Under the pieces are notes generated by a model. It ran no database searches. It had not been told where the DNA came from and saw only the letters and a list, made by a program, of their open reading frames with translations. Of a DNA stretch of 31,332 nucleotides, positions 21,769 to 29,097 are shown one piece after another. A program made the position numbers and the translations under genes. Origin of the DNA: Tyzzerella sp. UBA1042 (GTDB taxonomy: Bacteria; Bacillota; Clostridia; Lachnospirales; Anaerotignaceae); contig DCDZ01000040.1 of assembly GCA_002316675.1 (NCBI GenBank), positions 1-31,332 of the forward strand. Direction: 5' to 3'. The stretch's first letter is position 1, and every line of letters begins with the position of its first letter.

Positions 21769-22170
21769 TTACGCTTTTGCTTTGCTGTTTACACGGCTCA
21801 TAAATTTTTTCAAATCAATGATGGCGCGGCCATGGGTACCCTCACAAATTTTGTCCACTTCATCATATGCTTTCACCTGAAAGGTCAAAAGCTTGCCGTT
21901 TACCTCTGTAATTTCCACAACCACACGTACCTTCATGCCAATGGGCGTAGCCGCCATATGCTTAAAATCAAAGGTGGTGCCTACCGTTTCCCAGCCCTCG
22001 GGCAGAAAAGGCTTTACCGCACCGATGGCAGTGCCTTCAATCCAAGACAACAAGCGGGGGGAAGCAAAAACCGGTACATTTTCATTGCCGAAAACCGTTG
22101 CAGTATCGGCCTCCTCAACAAAAAATTCTCTTTCAAAGTTAATACCGGGTACAATGTTTTTAAATTCCAT
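21769..22170 (-). CDS. FlK-like hot-dog thioesterase
   Basis: A 133-residue single hot-dog-fold protein close in pattern to fluoroacetyl-CoA thioesterase FlK. By comparison from memory the FlK triad Thr42-Glu50-His76 falls on Ser37-Glu45-His71 here (FASPR, WIEGTA and FKHMAATP), all shifted by exactly five residues. The further words GTHGRAIIDLKKF at the C terminus match as well. Many Clostridia carry such proteins with unknown acyl-CoA substrate; fluoroacetate detoxification should not be assumed. Start: ATG at 22170 with GAGGAG upstream; the open frame reaches to 22209 without a ribosome site. It lies 36 bases after ftsH and is probably cotranscribed. Confidence 0.85.
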   Translation of the reverse strand: MEFKNIVPGINFEREFFVEEADTATVFGNENVPVFASPRLLSWIEGTAIGAVKPFLPEGWETVGTTFDFKHMAATPIGMKVRVVVEITEVNGKLLTFQVKAYDEVDKICEGTHGRAIIDLKKFMSRVNSKAKA

Positions 22171-22205
22171 TTCTTTTACTCCTCTCTGTTTTCTCTTCTG
22201 TTTGG

Positions 22206-24098
22206 TCAATCTGTGATTTCCTTTACGCCCTCTGCTGTAATGCCTAAAATTTCATTACGCACCTGGGGGTCAAACAATTTGCGGAATTCCTCGCCTGTGA
22301 CCTTTTCCTGCTCCACAAGCAGCTTTGCGGAGGCATGAAGCACCTCGATATTTTCTTTCAAAATCCGAATGGCTTCACCATAGGCATGGGTCACAATACG
22401 GTTTACTTCGTTATCAATGGTTGTGGCAATGGCCTCGCTGTAATTGCGCTGATGTCCCCAATCTCTGCCGATAAACACTTCGTTCCCCTCTTCACCGCCA
22501 AACTGAATGGGGCCTAAAACATCGCTCATGCCGTACTTGGTAACCATATTTCTGGCCATGGCCGTCGCCCGCTCAATATCATTGGACGCGCCGGTGGTAA
22601 TATCTTTAATTACGATATATTCCGCCGCCCGGCCGCCCAAAAAGCTAATAATTTCCTGCTCCATATACAGCTTAGTCATATACATTTTGTCCTCGCCGGG
22701 CAAAGGCATGGTGTAACCGCCTGCCATACCCGTAGGGATAATGGAAATACTGTGCACCGGGTCAAGCTCGCTCAAAACCTCAAACAAAATTGCGTGGCCG
22801 CTTTCGTGGTACGCAGTAATATATTTTTCTTTTTCAGAAATCACCCGTGTCTTTTTCTCGGTACCCACACCGATTTTAATCAAAGCCCTTTGCATTTCTT
22901 CCATATCAATTTCTTTTTTATCCGCCCGGGCTGTCAGCAGGGCGGCTTCGTTTAAAAGATTGGCTAAGTCGGCACCGGTAAATCCTGCCGTTGTCTGGGC
23001 AACCACCTTTAAATCCACCTCAGGGGACAAAATTTTCCCCTTGGAATGCACACGCAAAATAGCCTCTCGGCCCTTTACGTCGGGTCTGCCCACATAAACC
23101 TGTCTGTCAAAACGGCCGGGGCGCAACAGTGCGGGGTCTAAAATATCCGCACGGTTTGTTGCCGCAATAATAATCACACTGTCATTCATGCCGAAGCCAT
23201 CCATCTCAACCAAGAGCTGGTTTAAGGTTTGCTCCCGCTCATCATGCCCACCGCCAAGACCGGCGCCTCTGCGGCGGCCAACGGCATCAATTTCATCAAT
23301 AAAAACAATACTTGGTGCGTGCTTTTTCGCCTGCTCAAATAAATCACGCACACGGGATGCGCCGACACCTACAAACATTTCCACAAAGTCGGAACCGGAA
23401 ATGCTGAAAAAAGGCACACCGGCCTCCCCTGCAACGGCTTTCGCCAAGAGGGTTTTACCTGTTCCCGGAGGGCCCACCAAAAGCACACCCTTGGGAATGC
23501 GGGCACCTAAATCCGTAAATTTCTGGGGGGTGCGAAGAAATTGAACCAATTCCTCAAGCTCTGCTTTTTCCTCATCACAGCCAGCAACATTTTCAAAGGT
23601 GACCTTATTTTCACCCTCTACACTCATTTTTGCCTTGCTTTTCCCAAAGCTTGCCATTTTTCCGCCGCCGCCCTGCAGTTTATTAAACAGCAGGATAAAA
23701 AACAGAACCATAACAACCATCATAATCAAAGAAGGGAGTATTGTAGAAAGCAGGCTTTCCTTTTGCACATCCTTCGTTGTAACCTGAATTGTATCGCCAT
23801 CGGCAATTTTTTGATCCACACGTTCCTGAAACGTTGAAATACTTGGAATATAAACAGAAATCACACTGCCGTCATTTAAAGTAGCCTCAATGGTACCAAA
23901 ATCCCCCACATCCTTGCTTCTGCTTACATCTAGCTCTTTAATGTTGCTTTTTTCCAGTTCAATTAACAAATCACTATAATTATACGCCTTTTGCTCCGTT
24001 GGGGGAGCAACAATTCCCTCGCTATTGAAGGCCAATACCGCTAAAATTAAAATAAAAATCACCGCATAAAGCCCTATGGCCTTCCAGTATTTATTCAA
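22206..24098 (-). CDS. ftsH: ATP-dependent zinc metalloprotease FtsH
   Basis: Membrane-bound AAA+ protease that degrades misassembled membrane and regulatory proteins. Seen, with numbering from the chosen start: membrane helix about 8-26, extracytoplasmic domain, second helix about 118-138, Walker A GPPGTGKT (209-216), Walker B IDEID (267-271), the second region of homology (ATNRADILDPALLRPGRFDR) and the zinc site HESGH (431-435). Length about 630 residues. The start is taken as TTG at 24098 because AGGAGG precedes it by six bases; another TTG at 24128 has no ribosome site. It follows tilS-hpt in the usual Gram-positive order but has its own promoter. Confidence 0.96.
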   Translation of the reverse strand: MNKYWKAIGLYAVIFILILAVLAFNSEGIVAPPTEQKAYNYSDLLIELEKSNIKELDVSRSKDVGDFGTIEATLNDGSVISVYIPSISTFQERVDQKIADGDTIQVTTKDVQKESLLSTILPSLIMMVVMVLFFILLFNKLQGGGGKMASFGKSKAKMSVEGENKVTFENVAGCDEEKAELEELVQFLRTPQKFTDLGARIPKGVLLVGPPGTGKTLLAKAVAGEAGVPFFSISGSDFVEMFVGVGASRVRDLFEQAKKHAPSIVFIDEIDAVGRRRGAGLGGGHDEREQTLNQLLVEMDGFGMNDSVIIIAATNRADILDPALLRPGRFDRQVYVGRPDVKGREAILRVHSKGKILSPEVDLKVVAQTTAGFTGADLANLLNEAALLTARADKKEIDMEEMQRALIKIGVGTEKKTRVISEKEKYITAYHESGHAILFEVLSELDPVHSISIIPTGMAGGYTMPLPGEDKMYMTKLYMEQEIISFLGGRAAEYIVIKDITTGASNDIERATAMARNMVTKYGMSDVLGPIQFGGEEGNEVFIGRDWGHQRNYSEAIATTIDNEVNRIVTHAYGEAIRILKENIEVLHASAKLLVEQEKVTGEEFRKLFDPQVRNEILGITAEGVKEITD

Positions 24099-24165
24099 TC
24101 GATTCCCTCCTGTTGATTCGTAATTCAAATCGTACCCATGTTTCTTTTTACCGTATCAGTTTATA

Positions 24166-24194
24166 ATTTTATCATATTTTCACAGAAAAGGCAA
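24166..24194 (-). promoter_or_regulatory. ftsH promoter
   Basis: On the minus strand TTGCCT (24189-24194) and TAAAAT (24166-24171) have a 17-base spacer, about 70 bases before the TTG start. The tilS promoter has the same TTGCCTTTTC block. Confidence 0.6.
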
Positions 24195-24238
24195 CGAAGG
24201 ATTAGAAAAGTTTAATCAAAAACACTGCTTTTTCCTAC

Positions 24239-24274
24239 AAAAAAGAAGAAGAATTCCCTGCAAGGACTTCTCCC
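24239..24274 (-). terminator. Terminator of the tilS-hpt operon
   Basis: On the minus strand GAGAAGTCC pairs imperfectly with GGGAATTCTTC and is followed by a T-rich tract ending in TTTTTT. It lies 10 bases after the hpt stop. Confidence 0.65.
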
Positions 24275-24283
24275 TTTTCCCTT

Positions 24284-24814
24284 TTATTCTTCGTCAAAAT
24301 GTAATACGCCAACATAATTCAAATTACGATATCTTTGTGCATAATCCAAACCATACCCTACCACAAAAGCATCGGGAATGGTAAACCCAACATAATCCAC
24401 TGGCACATCGGCAACCCGTCTGTCCGGCTTATCCAGCAAGGTGCAGATTTTAAATGTTTTAGGCTCTCTTTTCATCAATAACTCCCGCAGATGGCTCAGT
24501 GTTCTGCCACTGTCAATAATATCCTCGATCAAAAGGACATTTTTTCCCGAAATATCCTCATCCAAATCCCGCAAAATTTTAATTTTCCCGGAGCTTTCCG
24601 TACCGCTTCCGTAGCTGGAAACATCCATAAAGCTCATGGTAACAGGCATTTTCAGCCTTTTAGAAAGTTCGGTAAGGGTCATGACTGCGCCCTTTAAAAC
24701 ACAAACCAGCTCAATTTGCTCTCCGCCAAAATCCTCATAAATCTGCTCCGCCATCTCTTCCAATCTTTTGCTGATTGCCTCAGCGCTGATCATAACCTCT
24801 ACTCTTTCTTTCAT
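24284..24814 (-). CDS. hpt: Hypoxanthine phosphoribosyltransferase
   Basis: Salvages hypoxanthine and guanine with phosphoribosyl pyrophosphate to IMP and GMP. A 176-residue type I phosphoribosyltransferase. Seen: LVCVLKGAVMTLTEL near residue 36, the flexible loop SSYGSGTESSG (66-76), and the binding motif VLLIEDIIDSGRTL (93-106); then VPVDYVGFTIPDAFVVGYGLDYAQRYRNL, the typical end. Its ATG overlaps the tilS stop by four bases (ATGA), so the pair is coupled. In B. subtilis tilS, hpt and ftsH are the same trio, and TilS and HprT are known to control ftsH expression; that has not been shown here. Confidence 0.96.
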   Translation of the reverse strand: MKERVEVMISAEAISKRLEEMAEQIYEDFGGEQIELVCVLKGAVMTLTELSKRLKMPVTMSFMDVSSYGSGTESSGKIKILRDLDEDISGKNVLLIEDIIDSGRTLSHLRELLMKREPKTFKICTLLDKPDRRVADVPVDYVGFTIPDAFVVGYGLDYAQRYRNLNYVGVLHFDEE

Positions 24815-26175
24815 GCTTCAACGAACCTCCGTATCTGAACTATCAAAAAATGTTTTGTATTTCCATCGGGCTGATAAGCCGCCGAAACCCGCTTGCCCAC
24901 CACCCAAAGAATTTCACCTTCTGCGGCAATGAGGGGCAATTGATCCCGCTCTTCTCTGGGGATTTTTTCATCAATCAAAAAATCCTTTATTTTTTTTCGT
25001 CCGCTGCCAATGGCAAGACGGTCTCCCTTTTGTCTGGTTCGACAAAAAAGCGCACAGTCTATTTTATCATAATCAAATACTTTCGTACAGGTTTCTTCAC
25101 TATTTTCTATTCTTTTTTCCGTACTTACCCACGCACAAACAGAAATTTTGGCTTCTTCAATAAAAATTTCTTCATTTAATGGCAAAGAATAGGAAAACCC
25201 CTCCCTTTCCTCGCTTTTTTCCCCCAACAGCAACTCCCCGTAATTTCTCTGGGCAAACAAGTGATTGGGCAAAGCAATGCGCTTGCCGCTCTCTTGAGAA
25301 AGAAGCCCCTCCAGCAGCTGAAAATGAACGGTGCTTACGTCTTTTTTCCCATGTAAATGGGCAAAGGCCATGGCAAGCACCCTTTTTTGCATCACACCGT
25401 GCAGAGCCTTCAGCCCTTGTACATCAAAAACAATCCGGTTTTTGTCCCGCCTCACCACATTTTTTGAAAATTCCTTCTTGGCGCAAGCAGTAAGATAGTC
25501 CTCCTCCGCCGCCATCCGTTCCGCCGTTTCCGCCATATGCTCCGCCGCCCTTGGATAAAGCTCCTCCAAAAGGGGCAGAATTTGATTTCTCACCCGGTTT
25601 CTGGTGTAGCAATTTTCTTGATTGGTGCTGTCCTGACAATAAGACAGACCCTTTTCCCCGCAATACGCCTCAATTTCTTTTCTGGTACAATATAATAACG
25701 GGCGCACAATATGCCCGCGCACCGGCGGAATGCCTGTTAAGCCGCCTACCCCCGCCCCTCGGCATAACCGCATCAATACAGTTTCCCCTTGGTCGTTTTT
25801 GTTGTGGGCAACGGCAATCCATCCGCCCTTTCGTTCCTGCTCAAACACCTCATACCGTAACAGACGACCCATTTCCTCCGTCCCCAAGCCTCTTTTTTTC
25901 GCCTCCCCGGCAACATCAAAGCAATATACATGGCAAGGAATGCCCCAATCCCGGCAAAGCTTTTCTACAAAAGCCCTGTCCCTGTCGGCTTCCTGCCCCC
26001 GCAGGCCATGATGCACATGAACGGCAGTAAGGCTCCAGCCCTGGGCCTTGGAAAAACCATGCAAAACATGAAGTAAGGCGACAGAATCCGCCCCACCGGA
26101 AACCCCCACCGCAATGTGTGCCCCCTTGGGCAGCATATGAAATTTTTCTATGCTCTGCCAAACTTTTTCCTGCAT
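24811..26175 (-). CDS. tilS: tRNA(Ile)-lysidine synthetase
   Basis: Modifies cytidine 34 of the tRNA-Ile anticodon CAU to lysidine, so that AUA is read as isoleucine and not methionine. An essential 454-residue enzyme. Seen: the PP-loop SGGADS (26-31) with the following VHVHHGLRG segment, the HNKNDQGETVLMRLCRGAG motif near residue 125, PLLYCTRKEIEAY, and the YCQDSTNQENCYTRNRVRNQILPLL substrate-binding part; then the C-terminal TilS domains ending IKDFLIDEKIPREERDQLPL. ATG at 26175 follows GAGGAG. Operon tilS-hpt with its own promoter. Confidence 0.96.
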   Translation of the reverse strand: MQEKVWQSIEKFHMLPKGAHIAVGVSGGADSVALLHVLHGFSKAQGWSLTAVHVHHGLRGQEADRDRAFVEKLCRDWGIPCHVYCFDVAGEAKKRGLGTEEMGRLLRYEVFEQERKGGWIAVAHNKNDQGETVLMRLCRGAGVGGLTGIPPVRGHIVRPLLYCTRKEIEAYCGEKGLSYCQDSTNQENCYTRNRVRNQILPLLEELYPRAAEHMAETAERMAAEEDYLTACAKKEFSKNVVRRDKNRIVFDVQGLKALHGVMQKRVLAMAFAHLHGKKDVSTVHFQLLEGLLSQESGKRIALPNHLFAQRNYGELLLGEKSEEREGFSYSLPLNEEIFIEEAKISVCAWVSTEKRIENSEETCTKVFDYDKIDCALFCRTRQKGDRLAIGSGRKKIKDFLIDEKIPREERDQLPLIAAEGEILWVVGKRVSAAYQPDGNTKHFLIVQIRRFVEA

Positions 26176-26276
26176 GGTTTCCGCTCCTCGTCTTAAGTAA
26201 AAAGGCCTCTGAAAAAATCCTCTTTATGAAACAAAATACATTCTGTCAGTTTTGTACCAAAAACAAATATGTATTC

Positions 26277-26305
26277 ACTTTACACGAAAAATTCTGAAAA
26301 GGCAA
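26277..26305 (-). promoter_or_regulatory. Possible tilS promoter
   Basis: On the minus strand TTGCCT (26300-26305) and TAAAGT (26277-26282) are spaced by 17 bases, about 100 bases before the tilS ATG. It resembles the ftsH promoter in sequence and spacing. Confidence 0.45.
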
Positions 26306-26397
26306 GACGTTCCCCTTTCGTGGAAATCTTCTCTCCAAAGCACCATAGAAAAAGAGAATGCCCCCAAACTCCGTGGGCAGCCCTTTTATCGCTTTGC

Positions 26398-26448
26398 GAA
26401 AAAAAGTCCGTCTATGCAGGAGTCCTCCCTACACCCACGGACTTTTTT
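26398..26448. terminator. Terminator of spoIIE
   Basis: AAAAAAGTCCGT and ACGGACTTTTTT (ending near 26448) form a twelve-pair stem with a 24-base loop. It has T tracts on both strands and lies 30 bases after the spoIIE stop. Confidence 0.8.
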
Positions 26449-26479
26449 AAGCTCCATATGCTTTCTCCCTGTTTTCCTT

Positions 26480-28876
26480 TCATGCCCCCTTTCTTTTTTT
26501 CCAGAAGCGCCCCGCCATCACCGTCATATCATCCCTTGGGTGGTCCTTCCCTTCCTTTTGGGCCTCCCTCAAAATATATTCCGCTGCATCCTGAGGATTA
26601 GACAGGGATACCCGCTCCAGCTTGTCCTTCAGCCAATCCGCCGTCAGCCCTTCTCCCCCTAAGGCCTCGGTAATGCCGTCGCTCAAAAGAAACACCATGT
26701 CTCCATCCTTCAGCAGCATATCGTTTTTCACAACCTGCACCTGCTGCAAAATCCCCGCCGGCAGGCTATGGGAGGTTACCGTTAAAATGCGTCCGCTGCG
26801 ACTGATATAGGAAGGAACGGCACCCAGCTTAATAAATTCCGTTCTTCCGTCAAATAAATCAACGGCACAAATATCTAAGGTTGCGTAGGTTTCTTCTCCT
26901 TTGCGCAAAAGCAAAGCAGAGTTAATCATTTTTACCGCTAAATCCCGCTCAAAGCCTGCTTCCGTAAATTGCTCCAAAAGCTCAATGGCTGTACGGCTTT
27001 CTTCCGCCGCCTTCTTCCCTTGCCCCATGCCGTCAGAAAGGGCCATCATGGCAATGCCTTTGTCTGTTTCCAAAAAGGATGTGGTATCACCAATGGGTTG
27101 ATTTTCCGCCGCCGTAGAAAATGCCGTTGCCGTAGACAGATGAAACGCCGGAACCTCCGTAAAGAACAAAGTGCAGATGCCATCCTTTTGGCAATGGCAG
27201 GTATTGCCTTCCTTTAAAACCATAGGGCGGTTCATGGTACGTTTTACCAAGGGAAGCAGCTTGCTTTTGCATACATCTCTGCAGCCGCAGCCCCGAAAAG
27301 AAAGCTGAACCTGCCTGCCATACCTGTTTTTTTCCTCCATCACCCGCACGTCCCGCAGGCGGATTCCCTCTTTTGCACATTCCTCCCGCAGCAGCTGTCC
27401 TGCCTGCTCTAAAAATACACAGCCCACCTCCAGCTGACCGGAAAGTCCCTGCAAAATATCACTGACTGCCGTCATTTGCTGACTCACCAGCTCCCGGCAT
27501 TCCGACAATCGCCCCTGCCAAAGGCGGTCTCTGCGGTAGCCGTCATAGGCTTGATTTACAGCCTCCACAAAGCCCTCCGTTCTTGCGCACGTTTCGCAGA
27601 AGGACTGGGGAAGCTGCAAGCGAGTCACATGGCCCTTTTCCTCACAATGGGAGAGGGCAGAAAATGTCATACTATATGTACGGTACAGTTCTTCGTTCCA
27701 ACAATAATGGGCCATACCGCAGCCTTGGCAGGCCTTTTCCGCAATACGATCCACCAGCTTGGAAATATCCCGTTTTTCTTGGCTCTCCTCCTGATGGATA
27801 AAGGTTTTGGACAAAGCGGAAAAGGCTTGGGAAAAGCCCAGAAGGCGTTCCTCCAAAAGCTCTTTTTTCCGGATGAATTGATCCTTACTCACTTCCTGCT
27901 CCCGCAGGCTCCCCGATAACCACAGCAAACAGGTTTTGGGGGTCAGCAAAAAGGCCCCGGTGCCCAATGCCCAGCCGCCGGCCCATAACGGTGTCACTAG
28001 GGAAGCATCTGTATAAAACAAAAACAGCAGAGGGCACAATATCAACGCAAGGGACAAAGGCACCCTGCCCAGCTCCCGCATGGCTCCCGCAATCAATCCG
28101 CTCACGCCGAGCACGGTAAAAAATAGCAGGTCAATGCCGCTGCAAAGATAAAGTATCAATCCAAGCAAGGTTCCCGCCGCCGCACCGCCTCCCATGCCAT
28201 CCCGCCATGCACAGGCGGCAAGGAAAAAGGCAATCAAAAACGGTAATAGGCCTTGGCGCAAATAAGGAATTTCCGTACCCGAAAGCCCTGCCATGGCACC
28301 GCCCAAAAGCACCACCAAGCCTAGGGTTTCCTCTCTGCTAAGTACAAAAGCCCGCTTTTTTCCCCACAGGAAGCCTTTTTGCGCTAACAGGGAGATGCCC
28401 ACAGTGAGGGCACTTTCCACCCCCGCTACTACAAAATAAAAGGTAAGCCCCCCTTTGCTGATTGCAAAAAATATACCGGCCAATGCCATGGCAAATGCCC
28501 CCAGCAGTGCTTTTTTCAGCATCTCCTCTCGTACTACAAATCTGCCCAATGTCAATTGTATGGCACAGGCCGCCGCCAACACTGCCCCCGCTTTCAAGGG
28601 CATTTCCACAATACAGCCTGCCGCCACAGAAACCAAGGCACCCCAGAATAAAATCCCCTCGCCGAAAAACAAAGAAATATAGGCGATGCCCATGGGACGT
28701 AAAAATTGCAGCAGCTCCGCATTTCCCCAGCAAAAGCCCACCAAACACACCAGCATAAGCTTTAAAATGTCCTTCCCCAGTGCGGGTTTTGCTTCCTTTT
28801 GAGAATAAAATGGCGTTTCGGGAGCTGCCGGGGATTCCTGCCTGATTCGTTCTAAAATAATTTCTGTTTTTTCCAT
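26480..28876 (-). CDS. spoIIE: Stage II sporulation protein E, serine phosphatase
   Basis: Dephosphorylates the anti-anti-sigma factor SpoIIAA in the forespore and so activates sigma F; also acts at the asymmetric septum. 798 residues. Order: N-terminal cytoplasmic part (1-35), about ten membrane helices (35-320), a linker domain with a Cys-rich CQGCGMAHYCW stretch (383-393), and a C-terminal PP2C phosphatase domain with the metal-binding words ALSDGMGQG (612-620), ATLDICAVDLFDGRTEFIKLGAVP and LLSDGITE. Start: ATG at 28876 after GGAGGGAAG; an ATG at 28891 lies within the ribosome site and is rejected. The promoter has the long spacer expected for Spo0A control. Organism is therefore a spore former or recently was. 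Confidence 0.97.
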   Translation of the reverse strand: MEKTEIILERIRQESPAAPETPFYSQKEAKPALGKDILKLMLVCLVGFCWGNAELLQFLRPMGIAYISLFFGEGILFWGALVSVAAGCIVEMPLKAGAVLAAACAIQLTLGRFVVREEMLKKALLGAFAMALAGIFFAISKGGLTFYFVVAGVESALTVGISLLAQKGFLWGKKRAFVLSREETLGLVVLLGGAMAGLSGTEIPYLRQGLLPFLIAFFLAACAWRDGMGGGAAAGTLLGLILYLCSGIDLLFFTVLGVSGLIAGAMRELGRVPLSLALILCPLLFLFYTDASLVTPLWAGGWALGTGAFLLTPKTCLLWLSGSLREQEVSKDQFIRKKELLEERLLGFSQAFSALSKTFIHQEESQEKRDISKLVDRIAEKACQGCGMAHYCWNEELYRTYSMTFSALSHCEEKGHVTRLQLPQSFCETCARTEGFVEAVNQAYDGYRRDRLWQGRLSECRELVSQQMTAVSDILQGLSGQLEVGCVFLEQAGQLLREECAKEGIRLRDVRVMEEKNRYGRQVQLSFRGCGCRDVCKSKLLPLVKRTMNRPMVLKEGNTCHCQKDGICTLFFTEVPAFHLSTATAFSTAAENQPIGDTTSFLETDKGIAMMALSDGMGQGKKAAEESRTAIELLEQFTEAGFERDLAVKMINSALLLRKGEETYATLDICAVDLFDGRTEFIKLGAVPSYISRSGRILTVTSHSLPAGILQQVQVVKNDMLLKDGDMVFLLSDGITEALGGEGLTADWLKDKLERVSLSNPQDAAEYILREAQKEGKDHPRDDMTVMAGRFWKKRKGA

Positions 28877-28898
28877 GTGTCTTCCCTCCATATTCCCT

Positions 28899-28963
28899 AT
28901 TGTAGGAAAATATGACTGTTTTTTTTGTCATTTACTGGAGGCATCGTACCTTTTATTTCGGCA
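28899..28963 (-). promoter_or_regulatory. spoIIE promoter with long spacer and Spo0A box
   Basis: On the minus strand ATGACA (28926-28931) and TACAAT (28899-28904) are separated by 21 bases, not 17. B. subtilis spoIIE and spoIIG promoters share such long spacing and need Spo0A. A TGCCGAA word (28957-28963) fits the 0A-box consensus TGNCGAA and lies 25 bases upstream of the -35 element; a weaker TGACAAA overlaps the -35. Confidence 0.75.
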
Positions 28964-29013
28964 ATTTCTTTAAAAAAGTACCTTTTTCATACAGGCAAGG
29001 ACATAACCCCAAT

Positions 29014-29048
29014 AAAAAAGGGGCTTACAGTCTAAAAGACCATAAGCC
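29014..29048 (-). terminator. Terminator of the SLH-domain protein gene
   Basis: On the minus strand GGCTTATGGTC pairs with GACTGTAAGCC (one mismatch and one G-U pair) and is followed by CC and TTTTTT (+ strand A tract 29014-29019). Confidence 0.8.
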
Positions 29049-29097
29049 GCCTTGCATTCCAAGTGCAATTTCATCTATCTATATGTTTTTGTGAATT

